From Candidatus Alcyoniella australis (GTDB taxonomy: Bacteria > Lernaellota > Lernaellaia > JAVCCG01 > Alcyoniellaceae): a stretch of 64,000 nucleotides of DNA. Under the pieces are notes generated by a model, which saw nothing but the letters and a program-made list of their open reading frames with translations, had not been told where the DNA came from and searched no databases. The translations under genes and the position numbers were made by a program. The DNA lies in the NCBI GenBank assembly GCA_030765605.1, contig JAVCCG010000107.1, positions 20,380 to 84,379 on the forward strand, read 5' to 3'. Below, piece after piece: positions 35,885 to 45,300 of the stretch (its first letter is position 1; each line of letters opens with the position of its first letter).

Positions 35885-36769
35885 CTACTCAATATTTTGG
35901 ACTTGTTCCTTCATCTTCTCAAGCTCGCCCTTGACCTCCAGCGCCAGCTTGGTCAGCGCCAGCGACTGTGTTTTGGCCGACATCGTGCTGATCTCGCGCA
36001 GGCACTCCTGGATCAGAAAATCGAGGCTGCGGCCACAGATTCCGCCGCGATTGAGCGTCTTGCGAATTTGTTCCAAGTGGCTGCGCAGCCGCGTCATCTC
36101 CTCGGTGATGTCGGCGCGGGAGGCCAGATACGCGGCCTCCATCTGAAAGCGATTCTCGTCGAGCTCCATCCGGCTGGCCAACGATTTGAGCCGTCCCTCG
36201 AGCTTTTTACCCAGCTCCTGCCTGGCCTGCGGCAGCCCGGCCTCGATCTGACCGATCAGGCTGATGATATCTTTTGCCCGGCCGGCCAGATCCTGGGCCA
36301 ACACCGCGCCCTCGGTGCGCCGACTCAGATCGTGATCGCGCAACGCCTTACGCATCGCGGTCTCTGCCACGGATTGCTCCGCCGCGCTGGCCTCGGTCCG
36401 CTCGGAAACCGTGATCACTCCGGGCTGGCGCGCCACCAGCTCGAGGCTGACCTGATCGTCGAGCCCAGCCGCGTCGGCCAACTCGCGCAATGCGTCGGCC
36501 ACCTGTTTGGCCAGCGCCCGATCCACGCTCGCCGTGCGCGCCGGGGCTGAACCGCGATCAAGACTTAGGTTGCACTCAATCCGGCCGCGCGCCACCTTCT
36601 CGCGTACGATCTCACGCAAGCGCGGCTCGAGGTGTGCCAAGGCCGTCGGCAGCCGTAGATTGATATCGAGATAGCGGCCGTTGACGCTGCGTAGCTCGAC
36701 ATTCACGTGGGCCTGGCCGCGCTTGGCCTTGCCCCTGCCGTAACCGGTCATGCTTCGAATGGCACTCAT
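35885..36769 (-). CDS. yicC: YicC-family endoribonuclease
   Basis: A 294-residue protein with the family's opening IRSMTGYGR, the RSVNGRYLDINLRLP block, and the C-terminal region ending GRSLDFLIQECLREISTMSAKTQ, a YicC signature (DFLxQExxREIxTxxSK). YicC proteins are metal-dependent ribonucleases implicated in degrading small RNAs such as RyhB; an hfq gene lies 20 kb away in this window. It precedes gmk, as is common, and overlaps the DUF4416 gene by 4 bases. Confidence 0.92.
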   Translation of the reverse strand: MSAIRSMTGYGRGKAKRGQAHVNVELRSVNGRYLDINLRLPTALAHLEPRLREIVREKVARGRIECNLSLDRGSAPARTASVDRALAKQVADALRELADAAGLDDQVSLELVARQPGVITVSERTEASAAEQSVAETAMRKALRDHDLSRRTEGAVLAQDLAGRAKDIISLIGQIEAGLPQARQELGKKLEGRLKSLASRMELDENRFQMEAAYLASRADITEEMTRLRSHLEQIRKTLNRGGICGRSLDFLIQECLREISTMSAKTQSLALTKLALEVKGELEKMKEQVQNIE

Positions 36770-37293
36770 CGCGTTCTCCGATCGATCAGATATTTTTCGC
36801 GCAGTCTGGAGAGCAGCCCCAGTAACTGCTGTTCACGGTAGTCCGGGTGGGTCCAGGCCAGCGGCTGGAAATTGCCGTCTTGATATACCAACCTCAGTTC
36901 GGCGTATATCCCGTGGTCCAGGTAGATCCGTTGCGCTGCGGGCTTGCCCGTCGCCAAAATCAAGCTCCCCTCGCTGAGCAACTCCGGATCGATGTTGACG
37001 CCGCGTCGGCCCTGTTCAGCGAACAGGTCCTCCAGCTCGTTCGTCTTGAGCTTGATCTCGACCAGCCGCCGCGGGCTTACCAAGTCGCTGAAGACCGCCA
37101 GCCGTCTGAAGATCGGGCTCCCCATCTCTTTGTAATAGTAGTCCGAATAATCGAACTCCTCGCTCTGTGTCAGCAGCTCGATTGGACCGAAGCTTGCGAT
37201 CAGGCTATCGATCGCCCCCTGCTGATCAGCATCGCGGCCCACGAGCAGCTCGCAGATCAGGCGCGACAGATGAGGTTCGCTCAGAGTGCTCAA
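36766..37293 (-). CDS. DUF4416 family protein
   Basis: A 175-residue protein matching the DUF4416 pattern: FGPIELLTQSEEFDYSDYY, KEMGSPIFRRL, VEIKLKTNELE, GRRGVNIDPELL and WTHPDYR. These proteins, frequent in Desulfobacterota and relatives, have no assigned activity. The Asp/Tyr clusters and the NIDPG-type loop look like ligand-binding sites, but that is inference. It is translationally coupled on both sides (ATGA overlaps with hldA and yicC). Confidence 0.85.
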   Translation of the reverse strand: MSTLSEPHLSRLICELLVGRDADQQGAIDSLIASFGPIELLTQSEEFDYSDYYYKEMGSPIFRRLAVFSDLVSPRRLVEIKLKTNELEDLFAEQGRRGVNIDPELLSEGSLILATGKPAAQRIYLDHGIYAELRLVYQDGNFQPLAWTHPDYREQQLLGLLSRLREKYLIDRRTR

Positions 37294-38309
37294 GGCGCGC
37301 TGATCCGCGAGCGCCGCAGCTCGCGGACGAGCTGTTGGGCGCTGACCGTGGCCGTACCGACCTCTGCGACCACTATTCCGGCGGCGTAGTTGGCGATCAA
37401 GGCCGCGTCGGAGTAGCAGGCGCCGGCGCCGCGCGCCATGGTCAACACCGAGATCACCGTGTCGCCCGCGCCGGTGACGTCGAACACATCGCGGGCCACG
37501 GTCGGAATGTGCACCGGCCGCTTATCGCGCTGGAACAGACTCATTCCCTGTTCGCCGCGGGTGATCAACACCGCCTCGAGCTCAAAGCGCTTGAGGATCC
37601 GCTCTCCGCCGACCTCGACCTCGGCGTCGCTGCGCAGCTTGCTGCCCAGGGCCTGACCCGCCTCGTGATGGTTCGGTGTAATGATTCCCAATCCGCGGTA
37701 GAGGCTAAATTTGCGCACCTTGGGGTCCACGGCAACGGTCGTCGCGCCACTGATCAGCTTGCGCATTCCCTGAATCAGCGAACGGCCGACCACGCCCTTG
37801 CCGTAATCCGAGACGATCACCGCATCGAGCCCGCCATCGTCGCGAAAAGCCTCGAGCGACCCGAGGATCGAACGCACCGAGCTGCGTTCGATGGGGCCGA
37901 CCTGTTCGCGGTCCATGCGTACGACCTGCTGGGAGTGGGCAATGATCCGCGTTTTAACCGTGGTCGTGCGGCCATCCTCGACCACCAGGCCGCGATGGCC
38001 GATGCCGCGTTGATCGAGCCTGCCGCAGATCTGTTCCGCCGCGGCGTCCGATCCCACCAGCCCCATCAGTTCGACGTGGCCACCCAATGACCGCAGGTTG
38101 TTCGCCACGTTGGCCGCGCCGCCGAGCATGTAGCTCTCCTCGTTGACGTGCACAACCGGCACCGGCGCCTCGGGGCTAATCCGATCCACCTCTCCCCAGA
38201 CGAACTGGTCGAGCATCACATCGCCGATCACGGCAATGCGCACCCCGGAAAACCGTTTAACGATCTCGAGCAGCCTCTTCCTGCTTTCGGCCATATCACC
38301 CGTCGCCAT
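37290..38309 (-). CDS. hldA: D-glycero-beta-D-manno-heptose-7-phosphate kinase
   Basis: A 339-residue PfkB-family kinase equal to the N-terminal half of HldE/RfaE. It phosphorylates heptose-7-phosphate at C1 for the LPS inner core. Motifs: VIGDVMLDQFVWGEVDRIS with PEAPVPVV (substrate end), GGAANVANNL, ITPNHHEA, and the ATP/anion hole VTGAGDT. The adenylyltransferase half is absent here and is found 9 kb upstream, fused to GmhB. ATG 38309 is the longest frame; ATG 38294 (MAESRKR), one base after the upstream stop, is equally plausible. Confidence 0.93.
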   Translation of the reverse strand: MATGDMAESRKRLLEIVKRFSGVRIAVIGDVMLDQFVWGEVDRISPEAPVPVVHVNEESYMLGGAANVANNLRSLGGHVELMGLVGSDAAAEQICGRLDQRGIGHRGLVVEDGRTTTVKTRIIAHSQQVVRMDREQVGPIERSSVRSILGSLEAFRDDGGLDAVIVSDYGKGVVGRSLIQGMRKLISGATTVAVDPKVRKFSLYRGLGIITPNHHEAGQALGSKLRSDAEVEVGGERILKRFELEAVLITRGEQGMSLFQRDKRPVHIPTVARDVFDVTGAGDTVISVLTMARGAGACYSDAALIANYAAGIVVAEVGTATVSAQQLVRELRRSRISAP

Positions 38310-40713
38310 TGTCCTGCGATCCCCTGGCCACGAGGGTTCCGGCCAATGCTGCGAACAGCATCATTACCTCCTCGTCGCCGAATACGTGTTGGAACATCCC
38401 GGCGGCCATGAACGACACCAGCGCGGCCGTGGCTCCCAAGTGCAGTGCCGCGTCGGGCCGCGGGGGCAGTCTACCAGATACCCGACCCAGCCCCAGTCTG
38501 AATATCGCGACCATCAGCCAGACGAACGCGGCCAGCCCCAGCAGCCCGTACTCGGCCGGGACCTGCAAATAGATGTTGTGCGCGTGGGCCGAGCTGGTGA
38601 AACTGATGTTGTAATCCTCGCGATAGGGCGGTATCGAGGTGCGATAATTGCGCGGCCCAACTCCGGTCAGCGGATGGTCCTGGATCATTCGCACCGTGCT
38701 CTCCCAAGTCAGGATGCGCTCGAGGTTGACCCCGGTACGCCCCATGCTCATCACCCGACGCTGCAGCGACGGGCTGGCCAGCGAGAGCACCAGCCCAACT
38801 CCGACCCCGACCAGCAGCAGCGTCATCAGCGCCCGGCGTCCGCGTTGATAGCCCAGGAACAGCGCGCCGCAGAACAGGCCGACCCAGGCACTGCGCGCAT
38901 AGGTAAAGAACAGCGCGAGCAGGATCGGCAACGAGCCGAGCATCAGCCACAGCTTCTGGCGGATGTGGCTGTCCCAGGGCCGTCGTACTTTTCCCAACGC
39001 GATCTTGAACGGAAAGCTCAGCGGCTCAAAGTCCGACCGTGTGCGCTGGAAGTAAAGCCCGAGGGCCACGGCCAGCACCATCGCCAACACGTTGCCCAGG
39101 GTCAGGTGATGCGAAAAAAACCCCATGGCGTGATACGTGATGCCCAACTCGGGAAGATCCTTGAGGTTGTCTTTGACCGGATAACTGAGCCAACCGACCC
39201 AGTGCTGAATCACTCCCATTACGCCGATGGGCACCGCACCGACGAACAGTAGTCCCAAAGCTGTGCGCACGTGCGACACGCTGAGAAACGTCGCGACGAT
39301 CAACGGCGTAAACAGCACCCAGTTATCCAGCAGCCCTTTGATCGCACGCTCGCGGTCCACGGCCGCCAAGGTGGCGATAATCGCCGCCAGAATGAACGCC
39401 AGAATCGGCGCCAGCAGGCGCATGCCGCCTGGTCGCGGATCGCGGCGCGCCACGGCGCGCACCACGTAGGCCGCCACGGCCAATCCCAGACCGATCTGCG
39501 CCAGGGAGATTGAGACCGCGGCGAACACGAAGTACATCAGCACGCCGATCAGGCCCAGATCGCTCATGGCGCAGGCTGTTCCGTGCTCCAAAATCGGCAG
39601 CGCGCAAACTTCCTCAAGGCCGCTTCGTGCGCGGTCGCGCCGGGCCTCGATGGTAAATTTATCGAGTACCAGCTTACGTGCTTGAGCGCCGCGCTCGCGC
39701 GTCTGTTCTAGATTGTCCAGCGCCTCGCTCAGCGCTCCCTCGAGCTGTGTCCGGTCGCCGCAATCGATCAGCCAGCCGCTCCGGCCATTCTCCACCTGGT
39801 CCGGCACTGCTCCGACCCGAGTTGCAATTGTGGGAACGCCGCCGGCCGCAGCCTCAAGTACCGCACGACAGGTGCCGTCGCTCCCCTCGCCGAGCAGCAC
39901 CAGCACGTCCAGCCGCCGCAAGAGCGCCGGCAGATCTTGGTCCACGAACCCGAGGAACAGCACGCGGTCCGCGCAGCCCAATCCGCGCGCCGTCTGCTCC
40001 AACTCCTCCCGGCCCTCGCCGCGGCCCACGATCAGCAGCCGCGCGTCCGGGAAGCGTCCGCCGAGCGAGTCGAACGCCTCGAGCAACATCTGGTGTCCGC
40101 GTCCGGCCTTGATCCGCGAGACAATGCCCACGGCCGGCGCGCCCGCGGGCAGCCCGTCGATCAACAGCGGCTCCACGCTGGGCGCGAAACGTTGGCAATC
40201 GACACCGCCGCCCAGCAGCTTGATCCGCGCCGGATCAAGCCCCGGATAGCTCTTCAACAGCTCTTGGCGTTGGGGCGTACCCACGCTGAAAATTCCGTCA
40301 GTCGATTCGAAGAGTCGCGCGTGGACCGGCCTGCGACGCGATTGGGCCGAAGTGTGCAACGTGCGCACAATGCGGAAGCGCGTGCGGCTCAGACGCCTCG
40401 CCAGTGCGGCGATCCAGTGGTCGTGGCTTAGTTGGCACCAAACCACGTCAATCCCCTGGTTGCGCACAAAGCGCGCCAGGCTGCGCGCGTCGGCGAGCAT
40501 GCGCAACGGCCGTAGCGGCTTGCGCGAAAGCGACAGCTCGGGAGTTGCCTTGAGACCCAGCTCCGATATTTTAGTTTCGAGGGTTCCGGGGCGCGAGCGG
40601 TCGAACGCCACCCAGACCTCGTCGCCCTGTGCGGCGAGCATCGCGGCAGTGGTCAACGTGGGCTCGGCCGCGCCGGTCCAGTGGTGTTGGCTCAGGCAGA
40701 CCAGCAGCTTCAA
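38296..40713 (-). CDS. Fusion of GT4 glycosyltransferase and O-antigen ligase-like membrane protein
   Basis: One uninterrupted frame of 805 codons. Residues 1-372 are a GT-B glycosyltransferase (GGGVDCQRF acceptor loop, GIVSRIKAGRGHQMLLEAF, VLFLGFVDQD, AVLEAAAGGVPTIAT). Residues about 385-800 contain ten or more membrane helices with a WaaL/Wzy-type periplasmic loop (DHPLTGVGPRNYR, then SSAHAHNIYLQVPAEYGLLG). The junction includes an internal Met383 that would be a natural start for a separate ligase. The fused protein could add the last core sugar in the cytoplasm and ligate O-antigen or an oligosaccharide on the other side. A lost stop codon is the alternative reading. It overlaps the heptosyltransferase gene by 4 bases. 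Confidence 0.85.
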   Translation of the reverse strand: MKLLVCLSQHHWTGAAEPTLTTAAMLAAQGDEVWVAFDRSRPGTLETKISELGLKATPELSLSRKPLRPLRMLADARSLARFVRNQGIDVVWCQLSHDHWIAALARRLSRTRFRIVRTLHTSAQSRRRPVHARLFESTDGIFSVGTPQRQELLKSYPGLDPARIKLLGGGVDCQRFAPSVEPLLIDGLPAGAPAVGIVSRIKAGRGHQMLLEAFDSLGGRFPDARLLIVGRGEGREELEQTARGLGCADRVLFLGFVDQDLPALLRRLDVLVLLGEGSDGTCRAVLEAAAGGVPTIATRVGAVPDQVENGRSGWLIDCGDRTQLEGALSEALDNLEQTRERGAQARKLVLDKFTIEARRDRARSGLEEVCALPILEHGTACAMSDLGLIGVLMYFVFAAVSISLAQIGLGLAVAAYVVRAVARRDPRPGGMRLLAPILAFILAAIIATLAAVDRERAIKGLLDNWVLFTPLIVATFLSVSHVRTALGLLFVGAVPIGVMGVIQHWVGWLSYPVKDNLKDLPELGITYHAMGFFSHHLTLGNVLAMVLAVALGLYFQRTRSDFEPLSFPFKIALGKVRRPWDSHIRQKLWLMLGSLPILLALFFTYARSAWVGLFCGALFLGYQRGRRALMTLLLVGVGVGLVLSLASPSLQRRVMSMGRTGVNLERILTWESTVRMIQDHPLTGVGPRNYRTSIPPYREDYNISFTSSAHAHNIYLQVPAEYGLLGLAAFVWLMVAIFRLGLGRVSGRLPPRPDAALHLGATAALVSFMAAGMFQHVFGDEEVMMLFAALAGTLVARGSQDNGDG

Positions 40714-41744
40714 GGGCGACTATCCAAAATCTCCAGCGTGGCGGCGACCACCTGCTCCACGCTGATGCGATTGATGCACCGCGGGTCCGGACACTCGTGC
40801 TTCCAGCACGGTCCGCAATCGACCTCGTGGGTCAATACACGCGATGGCTCGACCAGCGGCCCGACCCGTTGCGGATCGCTGGGGCCGAACAGCGCGACCA
40901 CCGGCGTGCCCATCACCGCCGCGATATGCATCGGTCCCGAATCGCTGCCCAAATAGAGCGCGCAACGCGACAGCAAGTGCGCCAGGGCCTGCAGCGCGGT
41001 TGGCGGCGCGATCAGCGCCCCAGCCTTCGATCCTTTGGCCACGATTTGCGCCAGCTCCTCTTCTCCTGGCCCCCAGATCACCAGCGGAGTATAGCCGCGT
41101 TGCGCCAGCTCGCGGGCCACCGCGCCGTAGCGCTCGGGATCCCAGCGTTTGGTCGGCCAGCTCGCCGCCGGATTTATCGCCACCACGCGACCAGAATCCA
41201 GCCGTTGCTCGGCAAAGAAACGATCGACCTCCAGCTTTTCAACCTCTGGAACATAAAGCCCCGGCGGCTCCAGGCAGCGCTGTGCGCCCGCAGCCTGAAC
41301 AAGCGCCATGTACTTCTGCACCGCGTGGAGATCGTCGGGCTGCGGCGTGACCAACACGTTGTTGAACAGCCGGCTGCCCTCGCGCCACTTGTCAAAGCCG
41401 ATGCGCAACGGCGCATTAGAGGCCAGACTGAAGATCCCGGACTTGAGCAGCGTCTGAAAGTCGATGGCAATGTCGTAGGGCTGTTCGCGTAGCGGGCCGA
41501 CGGTGCTCAGCAGTTTGCCGTAGGCCTTGCGCAGACCCAGTGCGCGCAGGTCGCTCATAAATCCCACGCGGTTGAACACGTGGACCTGATCCAGGTCCGG
41601 ATGTCCCACCACAACCTTGGCGCTCTTGCCTTCGACCACCCAGCCGATGTGCGCTGTGGGAAAGCTGCGGCGCAGAGCGTGCAGCGCGTAGAGCGTGTGC
41701 ACGCAATCGCCCACCGCGCCGAGTTTGACGATCAAAATCCGCAT
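40710..41744 (-). CDS. Family 9 glycosyltransferase (LPS heptosyltransferase)
   Basis: A 344-residue GT9 enzyme. It opens RILIVKLGAVGD, the acceptor-side motif of WaaC/WaaF/RfaQ, and ends with NPAASWPTKRWDPERY and the donor site SDSGPMHIAAVMGTPVVALFG. It transfers heptose from an ADP-heptose donor to the LPS inner core at the cytoplasmic membrane. A C-terminal Cys cluster (CGPCWKHECPDPRC) is typical of many GT9 members and may bind metal. ATG 41744 overlaps the upstream stop by one base (TGATG). It is the second of two GT9 genes here; which heptose each adds is not decidable. Confidence 0.9.
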   Translation of the reverse strand: MRILIVKLGAVGDCVHTLYALHALRRSFPTAHIGWVVEGKSAKVVVGHPDLDQVHVFNRVGFMSDLRALGLRKAYGKLLSTVGPLREQPYDIAIDFQTLLKSGIFSLASNAPLRIGFDKWREGSRLFNNVLVTPQPDDLHAVQKYMALVQAAGAQRCLEPPGLYVPEVEKLEVDRFFAEQRLDSGRVVAINPAASWPTKRWDPERYGAVARELAQRGYTPLVIWGPGEEELAQIVAKGSKAGALIAPPTALQALAHLLSRCALYLGSDSGPMHIAAVMGTPVVALFGPSDPQRVGPLVEPSRVLTHEVDCGPCWKHECPDPRCINRISVEQVVAATLEILDSRP

Positions 41745-42835
41745 CAGTCCACCAGGCTCCAATAGAACTGCGCCACCTGACGCGCCATGGATTGCGGAGA
41801 GAACTCGGCCGCAAACTCGCGCCCTCCCCCTGCCAACCGCGCGGCGAGCTTTTCATCGGAGAGGATCGTGACTATCTTGTCGGCGATGTCTGCGGGGTCG
41901 CGATTTTGGGCCAACAGTCCGCTGGACCCGTCGGACACGGCCTCGACCTGCCCTCCGGCGCGGGTCGCCACAACCGGCAGCCCGGCCAGGGATGCGTCGA
42001 GCAGTGAGGTGTTTAGCCCCTCAAGGTGGCTTGTCGAGACGTAGAGGTCCGCGGCGGCCAGCAGGTCGGGCACATCGTCGCGGAACCCCAGCAGCTTCAC
42101 CCGATCGCCGAGGCCGAGCCCGTTGATCTGCTGCTCGAGCTCCTTGCGCAGTTCCCCGTCGCCGGCCACTGCGCAGGTCAGGTCGGCAAAGCGCGCCAAC
42201 ACCGTAGGCATCGCCTCGATTAAAAACTGGTGTCCCTTGTGATCGACCAGCGCACCGACGTTGAGCAGCAGCTTGTCTGTGGATTCGAGCCCCAGCTCGG
42301 CGCGCACCCGCTCCCGCGCGTCGTCCGCCGGCGGTCGGTATTCCACGGCCGAGTGCACGACCAGAATCTTTCCCGCGTCAATGCCGCTTTGGATCAGCAC
42401 GTCGCGCACCGCCTTGCTGATCGCAACGTAGCCGTCCACCGCTCTGTACTTCCAGCGGTTGAGCGCGTCCTCTCCTGGCTTGAAATCGACGCGGCGGTGG
42501 ACCACGACCCGCCCGCCGGGAACGTCGCGCGCGGCGAGCAGCGCCAGGGTGTGCGCGTGGCTGGAATGGGCGTGGAGAATGCGTATCCCCTGTTCGCGGG
42601 CGATCTTGGCGATGCGTCTGGCAGCCAATAAATCGAGCTCGCCGAACACGCGCATGGTGCTCACCGGCATGCGCAGCTCCTCGAAGCGCTCGGCGATCGG
42701 CGTACCCGGTCGCGAGACTAAAAAAGCCTGGTGCCCTACGGCGCGCAGCTCGCGCACCAGGAACAGCACCTGGCGTTGTCCGCCGCGCCAAGTGCGCTCG
42801 AGGTCGATGTGCAGGCTAGGGATCTTCTTGGGCAT
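41744..42835 (-). CDS. Family 4 glycosyltransferase
   Basis: A 363-residue GT-B enzyme. N-terminal acceptor domain: LHIDLERTWRGGQRQVL and HAHSSHAHTLALLAA. C-terminal donor domain: VGALVDHKGHQFLIEAMP, RVKLLGFRDDVPDLLAAADLYVSTSHLEGLNTSLLDA (an EX7E-like region), and GLPVVATRAGG. The start ATG 42835 shares one base with the upstream stop; the longer frame reaching 43207 is only a shadow of the neighbouring GT9 gene. It probably adds a hexose to the LPS core between the two heptosyltransferase steps. Confidence 0.88.
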   Translation of the reverse strand: MPKKIPSLHIDLERTWRGGQRQVLFLVRELRAVGHQAFLVSRPGTPIAERFEELRMPVSTMRVFGELDLLAARRIAKIAREQGIRILHAHSSHAHTLALLAARDVPGGRVVVHRRVDFKPGEDALNRWKYRAVDGYVAISKAVRDVLIQSGIDAGKILVVHSAVEYRPPADDARERVRAELGLESTDKLLLNVGALVDHKGHQFLIEAMPTVLARFADLTCAVAGDGELRKELEQQINGLGLGDRVKLLGFRDDVPDLLAAADLYVSTSHLEGLNTSLLDASLAGLPVVATRAGGQVEAVSDGSSGLLAQNRDPADIADKIVTILSDEKLAARLAGGGREFAAEFSPQSMARQVAQFYWSLVD

Positions 42836-43881
42836 CAGATCACCCCGTTGCGTCGCGCGAGCATCAGCAGCGCTGCCATCGCCTGGTCCACGCCCAGCTC
42901 GTTCATGCAGTTGAAATGTTTTTCCGGACAGCGCTGGTGTCCGTGGGGTCCGCACGGTCGGCATGCCAGCCCCTCGCGCTGCACGATCTCGCAGTTCGCG
43001 GTGTACGGCGCGTAGCCTTGCTCGGGAACGGTCGAGCCGAACAGCGCAAGCAGCGGCACGTTGCAGGCCACGGCCAGGTGCATCGGTCCCGAATCGTTGG
43101 TCACGTAGAGCGCCAGTCGCGAGATCAGCGCCGTAAGCTCGGCGATCGTCGTGCGCCCGGCCAGATTGGTTACGCCCGCGTTGCACATCGCCAGCACGTC
43201 GTTGCAAAGCGCGGAGTCGTCCGCTCCGCCGATCAGCAGCACCCGCATCCCGGTCTGATCCACAATCCGATTTATCAGCGCGGCGAATCGATCAGGCGGC
43301 CAGCGCTTAGTGGCCCAGACGCTGGAAGGGCTGACCCCGACCAGCGCCGCGTCCGAATCGATGGCGCAATCGGCCAGCAGTCGCTCAACGGATTGCTGCG
43401 CATTCTGTTCGATCCCCAGGCTCAGCCGCGGTTTCCGGGGAACCGCGATGCCCACCGCAGGCAGCAGCGAGAGTACGCGTTCAACCTCGTGCAACGCCGG
43501 GTCGCGCCCGACCGTCTGCGTATAGAGCCGAGCGCCCACCGCGTCGTCGAACCCCACGCGTTGCGGGATGCCCGCCAGCCGCAGAGTCAGCGCGCTGCGC
43601 AAAGAGCGATGGGGAGATAGCGCCAAATCGTAGTTCGCGCGTCCCAAACGCGCTGCGGAAAGCAGCGAGCCGATCGGGCCGCGGTCCTTACCACGCTTGT
43701 CCAGGGGCACCGCACGCGCTCCCGACGGATGTGCCGCCAGCAACGGCACGAACTCCGGCCGCACCAGCACGTCGATCGTGGTCGCGGGCCAGGCCGAACG
43801 CAGGGCGTCGAGCAGCGGCGTGGTCAGGGCCACGTCGCCCAAATACGCGGTCTGCACCACCAGCACGGACTCAGGTTCCAC
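42835..43881 (-). CDS. Family 9 glycosyltransferase (heptosyltransferase II-like)
   Basis: A 348-residue GT9 protein: VLVVQTAYLGDVALTTPLLDAL at the N terminus (the WaaF-type opening), SPSSVWATKRWPPDRFAAL, and the donor motif TNDSGPMHLAVACNVPLLALFG. It also has the late CRPCGPHGHQRCPEKHFNCM cysteine region common to the family. It most likely transfers the second heptose of the inner core. It overlaps the GT2 gene upstream by 11 bases and the GT4 gene downstream by one. The gene symbol is withheld because WaaC- and WaaF-type enzymes cannot be separated here. Confidence 0.9.
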   Translation of the reverse strand: MEPESVLVVQTAYLGDVALTTPLLDALRSAWPATTIDVLVRPEFVPLLAAHPSGARAVPLDKRGKDRGPIGSLLSAARLGRANYDLALSPHRSLRSALTLRLAGIPQRVGFDDAVGARLYTQTVGRDPALHEVERVLSLLPAVGIAVPRKPRLSLGIEQNAQQSVERLLADCAIDSDAALVGVSPSSVWATKRWPPDRFAALINRIVDQTGMRVLLIGGADDSALCNDVLAMCNAGVTNLAGRTTIAELTALISRLALYVTNDSGPMHLAVACNVPLLALFGSTVPEQGYAPYTANCEIVQREGLACRPCGPHGHQRCPEKHFNCMNELGVDQAMAALLMLARRNGVI

Positions 43882-44620
43882 GTCCGCGCTCCCAGAGTTT
43901 GGCGTATTTGAGGAACACGTAGTACGAGCTCAGCGCGCAGACCAGCAGGCCTGGTAAGCCGTCGAGCACACCGAGCTTGAGTACGTACTTCTTAAAAAAA
44001 GTCCAGATCGGTCGCCCGACGATGTCGTTGATCGTCGCCCTGCGCCCCAGTTTGGCCAGTCGGTCGGCGCCGATGGTGGTGTAGCGGTCGATCACGGCCA
44101 GGTGATGCGAGATGTCGCGGTAGGTGTAGTGCAGCAGGTCGCCCTCAAGCCTACGCTGCGGGCCCTGGACCCGAATGAAGTCGTGGGGATCGATCCCCTC
44201 CCAGCGCGCGTTGCGGCGGTCGAACAGCCGCACCCGTCGGTCCGGGTACCAGCCGCAGTGGTCGATCCAGCGGCCGAGGTAAAACGCCCGGCGGCTGACC
44301 TCGAACCCGGACACAGCGGGCTCTGCCGCCATCGCCGCCTTGATCGAGGTGGCCAGCTCGTCGCTGATCCGCTCGTCCGCGTCGATCGAGAGGATCCAGT
44401 CGTGCGCGGCGTTGTCGATGGCAAAGTTCTTCTGCGCCACGTGGCCGGGCCACTGGTTGTGCAGCACCCGGGCTCCGGCCTGCTGCGCCAGGCTCACGGT
44501 GTCGTCAACGCTGCCCGAGTCGACCACCAGCAATTCATCGCAGAACTCCACGCTACGCAGAGCATCGACGATGTTGTTCGCCTCGTCCCTGGTGATGATT
44601 ACGGCCGAGATCGGCTGCAT
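43871..44620 (-). CDS. Family 2 glycosyltransferase, LPS core (WaaE/KdtX-like)
   Basis: A 249-residue GT2 protein beginning ISAVIITRDEANNI, then VVDSGSVDDT, the AQKNFAIDNA block and DWILSIDADER (metal-binding DAD). The run HCGWYPDRRVRLFDR, the DPHDFI segment and a hydrophobic C-terminal stretch match the WaaE/KdtX group. These add glucose to the first heptose of the inner core. It lies 13 bases after the transaldolase-like gene and overlaps the GT9 gene by 11 bases. Confidence 0.87.
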   Translation of the reverse strand: MQPISAVIITRDEANNIVDALRSVEFCDELLVVDSGSVDDTVSLAQQAGARVLHNQWPGHVAQKNFAIDNAAHDWILSIDADERISDELATSIKAAMAAEPAVSGFEVSRRAFYLGRWIDHCGWYPDRRVRLFDRRNARWEGIDPHDFIRVQGPQRRLEGDLLHYTYRDISHHLAVIDRYTTIGADRLAKLGRRATINDIVGRPIWTFFKKYVLKLGVLDGLPGLLVCALSSYYVFLKYAKLWERGRGT

Positions 44621-44633
44621 CGCGGGCTGCGAA

Positions 44634-45281
44634 TCAGGCTCCGCCGACCTTTTGCGCGTCCTTGCGGAACTGCTCGATTCCCAGGTCGGTCAGCGGATGC
44701 GAAAGCAGTTTGGCGAGCACGCTGAAGGGCAACGTGATTCCGTCAGCTCCGGCCAGGCCGCTTTCGATCAGGTGCAGCGGGTGGCGTACCGAGGCGACGA
44801 TGATCTGCGTAGGCAGCTCGTAAGCGTCGTAGAGCGCGGCTGATTGACGGATCATCTCCATGCCGTCGGTGGACACGTCGTCGAGCCTGCCCACGAACGG
44901 GCAGATGAAACGCGCGCCAGCCTTGGATGCGATCAGGGCCTGGGAGGCGCTGAAGATCAGGGTGGCCGCGCAGTCGATCCCCTCGGAGCTCAGACGATGG
45001 ATCGCCTCGACCCCGGGCATGCCGATCGGAATTTTTACAACTACATTGTCGGCAATGGCGTGTAGCTCGCGCCCCTCGGCCACGATGGCGTCGGCCTCGC
45101 TGCTTACCGGCTCGGCCAGCACCGGGCCGCTAAAAACCGCGCAGATCTCGCTGATCCGCGTGTGGTGATCCGCGCCCTGCTTCATAATCAGGGTCGGGTT
45201 GGTGGTCACGCCGTCGCACAGCCCCAGCGACGCCGCGCGTGTGATCTCGTCTACGTTTGCGCTATCGATGAATATCAACAT
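44634..45281 (-). CDS. Transaldolase / fructose-6-phosphate aldolase-like protein
   Basis: A 215-residue protein of the small TalC/FSA family: MLIFIDSANVDEI, DGVTTNPTLI, VKIPIGMPGVEAI and the Schiff-base region CAATLIFSASQALIA. The residue expected to be the catalytic Lys is in VVVKIP. ATG 45281 is supported by GGAGG upstream and gives the family's usual length; an upstream frame to 45344 is spurious. Its place between kdsA and core glycosyltransferases is notable, since transaldolase provides pentose/heptose phosphates (sedoheptulose-7-phosphate) that feed both KDO and ADP-heptose synthesis. Confidence 0.88.
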   Translation of the reverse strand: MLIFIDSANVDEITRAASLGLCDGVTTNPTLIMKQGADHHTRISEICAVFSGPVLAEPVSSEADAIVAEGRELHAIADNVVVKIPIGMPGVEAIHRLSSEGIDCAATLIFSASQALIASKAGARFICPFVGRLDDVSTDGMEMIRQSAALYDAYELPTQIIVASVRHPLHLIESGLAGADGITLPFSVLAKLLSHPLTDLGIEQFRKDAQKVGGA

Positions 45282-45300
45282 TTCCTGATGACCTCCCGGT

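Noticed and set aside
42835..43207. N-terminal extension of the GT4 gene
   Set aside because: The extension is a reading-frame shadow of the GT9 gene; the GT4 fold begins at ATG 42835 with one-base overlap.
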